From the NCBI GenBank assembly GCA_039029915.1, contig JBCCFD010000218.1, forward strand, positions 1 to 12,421: a DNA stretch of 12,421 nt. The letters run 5' to 3'. Origin of the DNA: QQUD01 sp039029915 (lineage in GTDB: Bacteria; Chloroflexota; Anaerolineae; Promineifilales; Promineifilaceae). Numbering within the stretch: the first letter of the stretch is position 1; the number at the start of each line of letters is the position of its first letter. The position numbers and the translations under genes are program-made. The notes beneath the pieces were generated by a model that was not told the DNA's origin, searched no databases, and worked only from the letters and a program-made list of their open reading frames with translations. Below are positions 1-6,549 of this stretch, piece by piece.

Positions 1-126
1 AGAGAAGTCCATTCTTAGCGTTGGAAATTGTCATTTGTACCAATGTTTTTTGTTGTTGTTTCTTGGAAAATGACAAAGCAATAGTGCTCGTAGCGAGGAA
101 TAGTAATACATCCATAGAAAAGAAAG

Positions 127-420
127 ATGCAATCATTTTCTATTCCAATGGCATTTATCATAGTGCTATGCATATGCTTAGCACTATGGCTGCTGGTTTT
201 GGCAGTGGAGCGCTTCCCTTGGGTAAATATAATATTTAGAGGTTTGATTTGGGGCTTTGTAATATTTGATGCACTTCTATTACTATTTAGGCTCGTCGAT
301 TTTCATTGGGCTGAATATGTTTCATTATGGCTTCTCTATAGTATTTGCTCAATTATCTCCATTATTTTTTACCAACCCGTTAAGCATCTTATGGGTCAAT
401 TATTTCCAGCTGAAGAATAG
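127..420 (+). CDS. Small three-helix membrane protein, hypothetical
   Basis: This encodes a 97-residue protein of unknown function that is almost entirely hydrophobic. Three likely membrane segments are visible, at about residues 7-27, 33-57 and 63-84, separated by short charged turns (ERFPW near 28-32, DFHWAE near 58-63). The tail QLFPAEE is polar. The frame has stops just upstream (82-84, 91-93, 115-117), so ATG 127 is the first usable start. An A/G-rich stretch, AGAAAAGAAAG, precedes it, but there is no clear Shine-Dalgarno. The acetyltransferase gene begins 29 bases downstream on the same strand, so the two may share a transcript. Other hydrophobic frames overlap this stretch, which lowers certainty that this one is the real gene. 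No family was recognised. Confidence 0.55.
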   Translation: MQSFSIPMAFIIVLCICLALWLLVLAVERFPWVNIIFRGLIWGFVIFDALLLLFRLVDFHWAEYVSLWLLYSICSIISIIFYQPVKHLMGQLFPAEE

Positions 421-449
421 AATGAAAATAACGAACCTTTTCTCAAACA

Positions 450-893
450 ATGAATATCCAAATCCGATTTGCAGATGAGCGTGAGCTGGCTTGGCTCTTA
501 GCTGAAAATGATTATTTACCTGATGGCATGGTTGAACAAAAGATTGCTCACAATGAATACATCGTGGCTGTTCAAGATGAAATGATTGTAGGCTATTTGC
601 GGTTTAGCTATTTCTGGTCGTTCATTCCTTATATTGACATTATCTACGTTCAAGAAGAACTGCGCTGTCAAGGAATTGGTAGAAAGATGCTCACCGTTTT
701 AGAAGGTGTTGCTAGAGAACAGGGCCAGTCTTTCATACTGAGTTCATCTCAATCGGACGAGGCTGAGCCGCAGGCGTGGCATCGTCATGTAGGGTTTCGA
801 GATGCAGGGGCTTTAGTTGAGTTACGGCCGTTGCAAGACGTCACAGAACTCATTTTTGTCAAACATATAAATTTGGGCAAAGCAGAATATTAG
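450..893 (+). CDS. GNAT family N-acetyltransferase
   Basis: This is a 147-residue cytosolic acetyltransferase of the GNAT fold, predicted to move an acetyl group from acetyl-CoA to an unknown amine. The diagnostic motif A lies at residues 63-81: a beta strand (DIIYVQEE) runs into the acetyl-CoA pyrophosphate loop R-C-Q-G-I-G-R-K (72-79), matching the family pattern R/Q-x-x-G-x-G/A. The early strand EYIVAVQDEMIVGYLRF (36-52) is the usual beta2-beta3 hairpin. WHRHVGFRDAG (110-120) is the typical C-terminal 'Y/H-x-x-x-GF' segment. Length is normal for a single-domain GNAT. ATG 450 lacks a visible Shine-Dalgarno. An ACGGCCGT palindrome lies inside the gene at 824-831, read as RP codons. The substrate cannot be inferred. 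Confidence 0.88.
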   Translation: MNIQIRFADERELAWLLAENDYLPDGMVEQKIAHNEYIVAVQDEMIVGYLRFSYFWSFIPYIDIIYVQEELRCQGIGRKMLTVLEGVAREQGQSFILSSSQSDEAEPQAWHRHVGFRDAGALVELRPLQDVTELIFVKHINLGKAEY

Positions 894-1054
894 TGCAAAA
901 AATGTGCTGATATGACAAAATAACCGCTTTTTATTCACTGATACTGCAGTCATAGGCAAAAAGTCTCGTATTTCGATAGGCGTGTAAAAGCCGTGGTTTT
1001 TTGATACATTTTTTACACAATTCGCTCGATCTTTACACACATTTGATATCAATT
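894..1054. promoter_or_regulatory. Gene-free leader with three GTGTAAA-type sites
   Basis: The AT-rich stretch between the acetyltransferase and the small gene holds a repeated 8-mer. TTTACACA occurs at 1012-1019 and again at 1032-1039, exactly 20 bases apart (about two helical turns). An inverted copy with one mismatch, CGTGTAAA, lies at 981-988. The palindrome ACTGCAGT sits at 943-950. This spacing is typical of regulator binding sites, but no known regulator consensus was recognised. Confidence 0.3.
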
Positions 1055-1099
1055 TTGCACCTCTTTTCAATGCAAATTTTTTATACTATGAAACATAGT
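1055..1099 (+). promoter_or_regulatory. Putative promoter and overlapping operator of the 57-codon gene
   Basis: A good -10-like hexamer TATACT lies at 1082-1087. The only -35-like candidate, TTGCAC at 1055-1060, is 21 bases away, which is too far for a standard sigma-70 promoter. The promoter would therefore be weak or activator-dependent. A perfect dyad ACTATG-aaa-CATAGT (1085-1099) overlaps the -10 element and is well placed as a repressor operator. The start codon follows about 60 bases later. Confidence 0.4.
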
Positions 1100-1158
1100 T
1101 AATAAACAAGATTCAAGTTGTTCAACGAAGCTGTTGGACACTTCTTAGAGGTGTTAAG

Positions 1159-1332
1159 ATGTACACACATCCACATGTAGCAAACGTAATCGCTCGCGGC
1201 CACGAACGTGACCTAGCCAAAATGATGAATAACAGCAACCGTAATGGTAAACCGATTGCAAAAGCAACAGCTCGCGCGTTTAACGCCCTCGTTAATCAAA
1301 TGCGTGCTGTTTCTGAAAACCGCATTCGTTAA
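1159..1332 (+). CDS. Small basic protein of 57 residues, unrecognised
   Basis: This short gene starts MYTHPHVANVIARGHERDLA and ends in RAVSENRIR. It has 10 Arg/Lys against 3 Asp/Glu (net about +7), several His and Asn residues, no cysteine, and no membrane segment. Two amphipathic helices are plausible, at about residues 7-24 and 32-52, separated by an Asn/Gly-rich turn (NNSNRNGKP). The gene is convincing because of its surroundings. AGAGGTG at 1147-1153 sits 5 bases before the ATG, a -10-like element and dyad lie upstream, and a strong intrinsic terminator follows 28 bases after the stop. It is therefore a monocistronic unit. A nucleic-acid-binding role would fit the charge, but that is only inference. 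Confidence 0.75.
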   Translation: MYTHPHVANVIARGHERDLAKMMNNSNRNGKPIAKATARAFNALVNQMRAVSENRIR

Positions 1333-1360
1333 GAATTTAGAAAATCAGACAAAGAATAAG

Positions 1361-1390
1361 AGGCCTAGCTTTTAAGCTAGGTCTTTTTTA
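1361..1390 (+). terminator. Rho-independent terminator of the small gene
   Basis: A near-perfect hairpin is formed by AGGCCTAGCTT (1361-1371) and AAGCTAGGTCT (1374-1384). There are about 11 pairs including one G-U, and a tiny T-rich loop. It is followed directly by a run of six T (1384-1389). It lies 28 bases after the stop of the 57-codon gene and just before the TPR gene, so it insulates the two. Confidence 0.9.
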
Positions 1391-1420
1391 TTTCTGGGGT
1401 GCGGTGGCATAATTCAAGTT

Positions 1421-2065
1421 GTGAATGCCCTAACATTGGTTCAAAAAGCGCAAGAGGCTGCTGAGAAGCTGGCGCTGGAAACGGCCGTTTCCTATCAAAA
1501 GCAGGCGATTGCTATCCTCTATCAAACAAACGATCTGCAAAACGTGGCGGCGCAACTGTTTAACTTGGCCGGCTATCTGCAGGATGCCGGTCGATATGAT
1601 GAGGCGGTTGTTGCTTTGCGCGAGGTGGTGGAGATTGACCAGCGACTAGGTTTGCCTGATTTAGATCAAGATCAGGCGATGCTAAAACGTGCTGAACAGC
1701 TTGCGGCGATGTCACCTGATGAACGGGCTGCCCTTGAAGCTGAGTCTCTCAAATATTTAGACCTTACGCCCGAAGAACGGCAGCGGGAAATGGCGCTTCA
1801 AATTGAGCAAGGCTTGCGGCAAATTGCAGAACAAGTGACACAAACGGCCGTTTATACGATGCAATCTGGGGGAAATTTGGAAGAGCTTGTGTCGGGGTTA
1901 GAAACGGCCGTTGCGCGTATCGCCTACGATGAATCGCTTGGACCGACCCGTGCTGCACTAGTGACTTATCTACGAGCCGTTATAGACTGCTTGCAGAACA
2001 AACCACCCCGTGCAGTTGCTGAAAACTATGCTGTTTTTTTAGCCCAAATCAGTGGGGATTTCTAG
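1421..2065 (+). CDS. TPR-containing hypothetical protein
   Basis: This is a 214-residue soluble, helical, acidic protein. A tetratricopeptide-like repeat is visible at about residues 41-74 (NVAAQLFNLAGYLQDAGRYD followed by EAVVALREVVEID), with the Leu-Ala-Gly/Tyr and A-R-Y-D-E-A spacing of TPR helices A and B. A second, weaker helix pair comes before it (QKAQEAAEKLALETAVSYQK). Residues 98-140 are a charged helical stretch (SPDERAALEAE, TPEERQREMALQIEQ). The role is probably protein-protein contact; no catalytic motif is seen. The start is GTG 1421 without a clear Shine-Dalgarno. Upstream the frame closes at 1373-1375, so the gene cannot extend far. It carries three AACGGCCGTT palindromes (1480, 1843, 1903), all read as T-A-V. 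Its 3' end overlaps the convergent gene by 27 bases. Confidence 0.75.
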   Translation: MNALTLVQKAQEAAEKLALETAVSYQKQAIAILYQTNDLQNVAAQLFNLAGYLQDAGRYDEAVVALREVVEIDQRLGLPDLDQDQAMLKRAEQLAAMSPDERAALEAESLKYLDLTPEERQREMALQIEQGLRQIAEQVTQTAVYTMQSGGNLEELVSGLETAVARIAYDESLGPTRAALVTYLRAVIDCLQNKPPRAVAENYAVFLAQISGDF

Positions 2066-2674
2066 GTTTGGAACCGGCAATTTAAACGGTGCCGCCACCT
2101 TATTTAGTGTCTGTTGAGCAGTAGCCAAAACGGAGCTGGCTGTTTGCCTATTCAGATTAATCGCGACAAACAAATCCCCATCTAAAGTCCAAAACAGCCT
2201 GTCAAATTCTGACACAATTTTCTGAAACGGTGCTTGCTTTTCAAGATCCTTCAACAGATATTCCTCAAGCGTTTCAACTTGGGAAAGTAGCCGTTTTTTA
2301 TCGTGACTGGTTTGTTGCCCACCCACAAATAAATAATCTGCAATCGAATCAGGGAAGCCCCAATACCGATCAAACCTTTCTGGCAGCTGGCTTGGATCGG
2401 TGCCAAAATGCTCAACTTGATGTTCCAGTCGAATCGAAAACCAAAAGCGCCGATTGGGACGTAAGCCTACAACGCTTATTCGTTGACTTTGAGGAATAAA
2501 GGCCTGAATGGTGGCGTCAAAAAGCTGTTTCTCTTGCTCTTTGTGGACATCAATGACGGATTCATCATCTTGGAAGCTGCTGTAACGGCCGTTGCTAAAT
2601 TCAATGCCATGACCAATATGAAGCACTAAATGGGGAGAATGAGATAAAACACGGAGATACCAGTGATAGGACAT
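2039..2674 (-). CDS. Hypothetical protein 3' of the MoxR-VWA pair
   Basis: The protein is soluble, about 211 residues, rich in aromatic and charged residues, with no recognised family. No signal peptide, membrane helix or cysteine motif is visible. The N-terminal part reads as alternating strands (WYLRVLSHSPHLVLHIGHGI) and the middle contains RRFWFSIRLEHQVEHFG. Residues after the midpoint look helical (LLSQVETLEEYLLKDLEKQ). I chose ATG 2674, giving MSYHWYLRVL. An in-frame TTG at 2731 would add 19 residues (MQPERLQLPP...), with a TATA-rich stretch just upstream. Neither start has a good Shine-Dalgarno. It lies 3' of the VWA gene on the same strand, about 120 bases away from this start, so co-transcription is possible. 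An AACGGCCGTT at 2584-2593 encodes N-G-R. Confidence 0.65.
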   Translation of the reverse strand: MSYHWYLRVLSHSPHLVLHIGHGIEFSNGRYSSFQDDESVIDVHKEQEKQLFDATIQAFIPQSQRISVVGLRPNRRFWFSIRLEHQVEHFGTDPSQLPERFDRYWGFPDSIADYLFVGGQQTSHDKKRLLSQVETLEEYLLKDLEKQAPFQKIVSEFDRLFWTLDGDLFVAINLNRQTASSVLATAQQTLNKVAAPFKLPVPNLEIPTDLG

Positions 2675-2794
2675 GCTGATAGCTAGAGGATTGAGCGTAG
2701 AGGGAGGCAATTGCAAACGTTCGGGTTGCAATAAATGGTATAAATATACATCCCTCTATACTCTACACTCAATCCTCTTCTCTCTTTTTAGCTC

Positions 2795-4180
2795 TTATCC
2801 ATCAACAATCAGCTTGTCGATGGCAGATGACAATTGCGCCATATTGCGCACAACCGAAACGCTATCTGGGATAGGGTAGTAGTGCCACATGTCACTATCC
2901 CCTGTGCCCCATTCACGCTGATGCTCTGGGCAAAGCCAGACAAATCGACGTGCCCGACGCTGAATATCTTTCATCAGGTCGGTGCGTGGGTTGTTAAAGT
3001 TGTTACGGCCGTCACCCAAAATCACAACCGATGTCCGACCGTCGATTGAGTTGAGCCATTTATCATAAAATGTTTGCATACTGCGACCCAGGTCTGTCGC
3101 ATAGTGAGCGGGCCCGCCCCGATAGAACACCTTAAACACTTCTTCAGCCGCATCTTCCGGCCGATTTTGAGACAAGATGTCGCTTACCTCTTCCATATCG
3201 GAGTAAAAGGCAAAGCTGCGGGTTTTAGAAACTTGATCCTGTAGTTCGTAAATGAGGCGCAGTAAAAACTCTGTCACGTGATACATTGAACGAGACATAT
3301 CGCAAATGACCACTAAGCTCGGCTTGAGCTTTTGCCGCTTAAATTTGAGTTCAATGGGCACGCCACCATACCGTTGATTTTGGCGAATAGTGCCTTTGGC
3401 ATCAAACTTGCCTAAGCGACCTTTCTTACGACGTAGCGCAGCGCGCGTGCGCATCTGCATGACCAAACGACTTACCTCACGGCGCAATTCTGTTAAATCT
3501 TCCTCGCGCAGGCTTTGGAAAGGCTTATTCATCAAATCAGAGCCGTGCAAATCATCGGGCATTTCGGCTCGGTTTTCAGCAATTTGCTTGCCAACGTTTT
3601 GAGCCACCTGCTCAGCTAAAGCTTCGCGGTTAGCTTCCACAACGCCGAGCAGCTTTTCGATCGCCTCTTGGCTCATGCCCATCTCTTGTAGCTGCTGCAC
3701 AAGCTGTTGGACCTGCTCTTCTAAATGGGCAAACCCCATCTGCTGCAGCATACGCCGACTAACCCAGCGCGCTTCTTGTGGGTTATTGGCCCACTGCACG
3801 CCGGCTCGACGGGCCATCTCTTCTAGTTCTTCTTTAGTTGGGCCATCACCACTGGTGAGCCACTCCATCAGATTTTGTAAACGGCCGCTCATGGCTGACA
3901 GAGCCGCTTCAAGCATTTGCTGCTCGTCCGGCGACATATCATCCATAGCGTTCATGAGTGGTGGTCCACCGCTGCCAAAGTAAATGGTAAACAGCTCTTC
4001 AAAAGCCGCAATATCCTCTTCTTCTTTAACGAGCGTGGCGCGCAGTGAGGTGCGGAAAACATCTCGGTCTTGAATCCCTAATGATTCCACCGCTTTTAGC
4101 GCATCAACTGATTCCGCCATCGAAACGCGAACCCCTGCGGCGCGTAAGCCTCGTATAAATTCAACAACGCGATTGTCCAT
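2795..4180 (-). CDS. VWA domain-containing protein, CoxE-like
   Basis: This 461-residue cytosolic protein has a C-terminal von Willebrand factor A domain of the CoxE type. The metal-ion-dependent adhesion site is complete. DMSRS at 294-298 fits D-x-S-x-S, the T of ATDLGRS at 362 supplies the threonine, and D390 of ILGDGRNN supplies the second aspartate. The N-terminal 280 residues are helical and acidic, with a Gln/Glu-rich coiled-coil-like stretch near 150-200 and a basic patch at 250-270 (RRKKGRLGKFDAKG). In the family, such proteins pair with a MoxR AAA+ ATPase to remodel or insert cofactors into client enzymes. The matching MoxR gene lies directly upstream. ATG 4180 follows an AAGGGG Shine-Dalgarno about 6 bases away. 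No coxL/M/S-type client is nearby, so the target is unknown. Confidence 0.9.
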   Translation of the reverse strand: MDNRVVEFIRGLRAAGVRVSMAESVDALKAVESLGIQDRDVFRTSLRATLVKEEEDIAAFEELFTIYFGSGGPPLMNAMDDMSPDEQQMLEAALSAMSGRLQNLMEWLTSGDGPTKEELEEMARRAGVQWANNPQEARWVSRRMLQQMGFAHLEEQVQQLVQQLQEMGMSQEAIEKLLGVVEANREALAEQVAQNVGKQIAENRAEMPDDLHGSDLMNKPFQSLREEDLTELRREVSRLVMQMRTRAALRRKKGRLGKFDAKGTIRQNQRYGGVPIELKFKRQKLKPSLVVICDMSRSMYHVTEFLLRLIYELQDQVSKTRSFAFYSDMEEVSDILSQNRPEDAAEEVFKVFYRGGPAHYATDLGRSMQTFYDKWLNSIDGRTSVVILGDGRNNFNNPRTDLMKDIQRRARRFVWLCPEHQREWGTGDSDMWHYYPIPDSVSVVRNMAQLSSAIDKLIVDG

Positions 4181-4200
4181 AATGATCCCCTTTGGGGATT

Positions 4201-4299
4201 GGTAATTTGGTAATTGGGTAATTGGGTAATTGGGTGATTGGGTATTATGGTCTCAAATCACTTAATCACTTAATTACTAATTACTAATCACTAATCACT
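4201..4299. repeat. Two opposed short tandem-repeat arrays
   Basis: The gap between the MoxR and VWA genes is filled by two arrays. The left array (4201-4242) is period 8, built on GGTAATTG with variants GGTAATTT and GGTGATTG. The right array (4256-4299) is period 7-8, built on AATCACT(T) and AATTACT. The right units are approximate reverse complements of the left units, so the leader RNA could fold into a long slipped hairpin. The left array contains four GGG runs (4216, 4224, 4232, 4240) with 5-base loops, a textbook G-quadruplex pattern on the + strand. Confidence 0.85.
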
Positions 4300-4301
4300 A
4301 T

Positions 4302-5237
4302 CTATTGGTCATATCCCCCATAATTTCGTTTGGAACGGCCGTCATTACCCATCATGCGCCGGGCTTTCTGGACATCCGCTTCATACTTTAGGAGGACATT
4401 GAGCGTATTTGTTAAGGTTTCTTCATCGATTGATTCTGCATTGAGCATTACCAAAGCGCGGGCCCAGTCAAGCGTTTCGCTAATGCTGGGCGTCTTGCGC
4501 AGATCCATATTGCGCAGCTGATGAACCACAGCCACCGCCTGCTGTGCCAAATCTGGTTTTAGATCGGGCACCTTTAGGCGCACAATTTCTAATTCAGAAT
4601 CTTGGGTAGGGTAGCCAACATGGAGGAACAAACAGCGACGCTTTAGGGCTTCACTTAGCTCGCGCGTATTGTTACTGGTGAGCAAAACCATCGGCTGATG
4701 CTTCGCTTTGATGGTGCCTAGTTCAGGAACGCTCACCTGAAAATCACTCAAAACCTCAAGCAAGAACGCTTCAAATTCTACGTCAGCGCGGTCAATTTCA
4801 TCAATCAACAGCACTACTGGCTCTTCAGATGTTAGGGCTGTCATTAAAGGGCGAGGAAGTAGAAAGTTTTCGGAGAAGAAAACATCTTCTTCAGAGGCGA
4901 GTTTGTTGGCTGCTTCAGCCAGTGAGGAGACTTCTCCAATCACATTTTTGAGGGTGTCACGGAGCAGCTGCGTATACAGCATTTGCTTGGCATATTCCCA
5001 TTCGTAGAGAGCTTTACTCTCGTCTAGCCCTTCGTAACACTGCAAGCGAACAAGCGGCATCCCTAAGGAGGACGCCCAAGCCTTGGCAAGCTCCGTTTTA
5101 CCAACGCCAGCTGGGCCTTCGGCTAATATCGGTTTGCAGAGTGAGTGGGCTAGGTAGACAACTGTGCCAATTTCATCAGAGGCGATGTACTGCTGTTGGC
5201 CCAGTTTGGTTCGCACATCGGCGATATCATTAAACAT
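4302..5237 (-). CDS. MoxR family AAA+ ATPase, CoxD-like
   Basis: This is a chaperone-like ATPase of about 311 residues. Counting from the chosen start, Walker A GPAGVGKT is at 41-48, Walker B LLIDEID at 143-149, and the sensor-1/arginine region TSNNTRELSEALKRRC near 187-202. A helical lid domain follows, and the tail is Gly/Asn/Arg-rich (GNDGRSKRNYGGYDQ). MoxR proteins of this kind act with a VWA partner, here encoded 121 bases downstream on the same strand. I chose ATG 5237 (MFNDIADVRTKLG) because GGAG (complement of 5247-5250) lies 9 bases before it and the family usually begins this way. ATG 5252 and TTG 5270 are longer in-frame alternatives lacking a Shine-Dalgarno. ACGGCCGT at 4335-4342 encodes D-G-R. 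Confidence 0.92.
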   Translation of the reverse strand: MFNDIADVRTKLGQQQYIASDEIGTVVYLAHSLCKPILAEGPAGVGKTELAKAWASSLGMPLVRLQCYEGLDESKALYEWEYAKQMLYTQLLRDTLKNVIGEVSSLAEAANKLASEEDVFFSENFLLPRPLMTALTSEEPVVLLIDEIDRADVEFEAFLLEVLSDFQVSVPELGTIKAKHQPMVLLTSNNTRELSEALKRRCLFLHVGYPTQDSELEIVRLKVPDLKPDLAQQAVAVVHQLRNMDLRKTPSISETLDWARALVMLNAESIDEETLTNTLNVLLKYEADVQKARRMMGNDGRSKRNYGGYDQ

Positions 5238-5294
5238 GTGGCTAATCTCCATTTGAAGTGATTCGTCCAACGGATTGTTGTCATTATCACAGAT

Positions 5295-5496
5295 TCGAGA
5301 ACCAGATTGCCTGACATGTTTGGTCTTTTGTAAAAACGAATATGTTTTTTTGAAAGAGCCAAATAATTTCGCTTTTACTAGTCAATCGCACCCGCCAAGT
5401 TGAGCTGGCAAGCTATGAACTGTGATTGACTAACGAACTTTCATCACAAAACACACTGGGCAATGAAAACTCGATGAATAATTTCACTGGTTCTCG
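5295..5496. repeat. Nested imperfect inverted repeats
   Basis: A perfect 10-base inverted repeat, CGAGAACCAG (5296-5305) and CTGGTTCTCG (5487-5496), brackets about 180 bases. Inside it, TCGAG...ATTGCC (5295-5311) has an inverted counterpart GGCAAT...CTCGA (5459-5474). TAGTCAATC (5379-5387) pairs perfectly with GATTGACTA (5424-5432), extending to 12 pairs if one G-U is allowed. GCCA (5394-5397) pairs with TGGC (5406-5409) at the tip. The centres nearly coincide. It may be a decayed palindromic element or a structured RNA. Confidence 0.55.
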
Positions 5497-5632
5497 TATG
5501 TTGAACGGTAATTAGAGCACGTGGCTCCATACCTATTAGATTTTAAAACGGAAAGTGATAAACGTAAAGGTTTTTAGTCAAAACCATTACCTCTTTCTCA
5601 TGACCTAAGTCTCATGAAGTGGGTTGGTGTAT

Positions 5633-5696
5633 CAGTTTGGCAGTTTGTTAATAAAATGGGATGAACTGATATACTGACATACTGAAATACTAATTT
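5633..5696. repeat. Paired period-8 repeats before the PanB-like gene
   Basis: Two copies of CAGTTTGG/T (5633-5648) face four copies of an ACTGATAT-type octamer (5665-5696: ACTGATAT, ACTGACAT, ACTGAAAT, ACTAATTT). TATCAGTT (5630-5637) and AACTGATA (5664-5671) are perfect reverse complements, so the two arrays can form a hairpin 20 bases before the start codon's Shine-Dalgarno region. Confidence 0.75.
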
Positions 5697-5715
5697 ACGG
5701 TGGAATGGAGGATAG

Positions 5716-6504
5716 ATGAGTAAGTTAACCATTAAAGAGTTATTGGAGCTAAAGGGAAAACGGCAGTTGGTTTTAACGACAGCGTTTGATGAGTGGACAG
5801 CTCGAGCGGCAGAAGAAGCGGGCGTGGATATGATTGTGTCGTGGGGGATGAACCTAGAGCACAGTAAGTGGGTCATTAGTTCAGTCAGAAAGGGGGCACC
5901 CAATACGCTCATTGGGTCAGGAATTCCAACAACTGAGGCGTATGCGAGCGAGGCTGGCGCGTTACGCTTAGCGGGCGAGCTTCGCGGAGTTGGGACAGAT
6001 ATTATTTACTGTTCAGGATTGCTGCCAGAAAAATTTGCCCCACTGGCTCGCCAAAAATATCCGTGCTGTGGGCATGTGGGCTACTTGCCGGTAGAGAATA
6101 CATGGTTTGGCGGTCCACGAGCGGTTGGCAAGACGTGGCAAGAAGCACTCCATGTATACAACACGACAATGGCGCTTGAGGAAGCAGGCTGTATTGCCGT
6201 CGAGATGGAGGTCGTGCCGGAAAAGGTGGCAGCGGAAATTTCGAAACGAACCAAAATGCTGGTTTTTTCGATGGGGAGTGGCCCTTATTGTGATGGTCAC
6301 TTTTTGTTTGCTAGTGATTTGCTGGGCACCAATACAGGGCACTATCCTCGGCATTCAATTACGTACTCAAATATGTATAAAGAGGCGGTTCGCGTCTTTA
6401 CGCAGTATCGAAAAGATATTGAGAGCGGTGCGTATCCTGCCAAAAATCATGTTATCCAAATAAAGGATGAGGAGTTTGAGCGGTTTATGGGGGAGATTGG
6501 TTAG
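5716..6504 (+). CDS. PanB-like (ketopantoate hydroxymethyltransferase superfamily) protein without the metal-site residues
   Basis: This 262-residue soluble protein has the length and landmarks of PanB: VRKGAPN (57-63), CGHVGYLP (118-125), ALEEAG (153-158), MEVVPEK (164-170), GHYPRH (209-213) and ESGAYP (236-241). However, my alignment by eye to E. coli PanB shows the magnesium and substrate residues replaced: D45 by G44, D84 by G69, K112 by Y98 and E114 by S100. Only the glutamate matching E181 (E165) remains. It is therefore unlikely to perform the normal pantothenate step, and I withhold the name panB. It may be a paralogue with another reaction in the PEP mutase/KPHMT barrel superfamily. 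GGAGG at 5707-5711 is 4 bases before the ATG. The peroxidase gene follows 45 bases later. Confidence 0.8.
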   Translation: MSKLTIKELLELKGKRQLVLTTAFDEWTARAAEEAGVDMIVSWGMNLEHSKWVISSVRKGAPNTLIGSGIPTTEAYASEAGALRLAGELRGVGTDIIYCSGLLPEKFAPLARQKYPCCGHVGYLPVENTWFGGPRAVGKTWQEALHVYNTTMALEEAGCIAVEMEVVPEKVAAEISKRTKMLVFSMGSGPYCDGHFLFASDLLGTNTGHYPRHSITYSNMYKEAVRVFTQYRKDIESGAYPAKNHVIQIKDEEFERFMGEIG

Positions 6505-6549
6505 TCTCTAGTGTGAAGAAAAAAGGGACGAGAGAAAAGAGGTTTAGAT

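Larger units (their letters stand above)
5238..5715. other. Gene-free divergent intergenic region
   Basis: About 480 bases separate the divergent MoxR and PanB-like genes, and no credible coding frame is seen. The stretch contains inverted repeats nested around 5396-5405 (described separately) and paired octamer arrays at 5633-5696. The Shine-Dalgarno GGAGG of the PanB-like gene is at 5707-5711. Promoters for both flanking genes should lie here, but no clear -35/-10 pair was identified. Confidence 0.6.

Noticed and set aside
21..478. Hydrophobic frames overlapping the small membrane protein (21-239 and 266-478), possibly a frameshifted single gene
   Set aside because: They start without Shine-Dalgarno, and the 127-420 frame alone gives three clean helices; AT-rich DNA with many T-rich codons produces hydrophobic shadows easily.
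822..1070. Minus-strand frame of 82 codons over the end of the acetyltransferase and the leader
   Set aside because: It overlaps the end of a recognised gene and the region of regulatory-looking repeats, with no family resemblance.
4201..4299. Regular repeats that could suggest a CRISPR array
   Set aside because: Units are 7-8 bases, contiguous and degenerate, with no spacers and no cas genes nearby.
5716..6504. Canonical panB for pantothenate synthesis
   Set aside because: The residues aligned with the metal-binding and substrate positions are replaced, so the enzyme name would be misleading.
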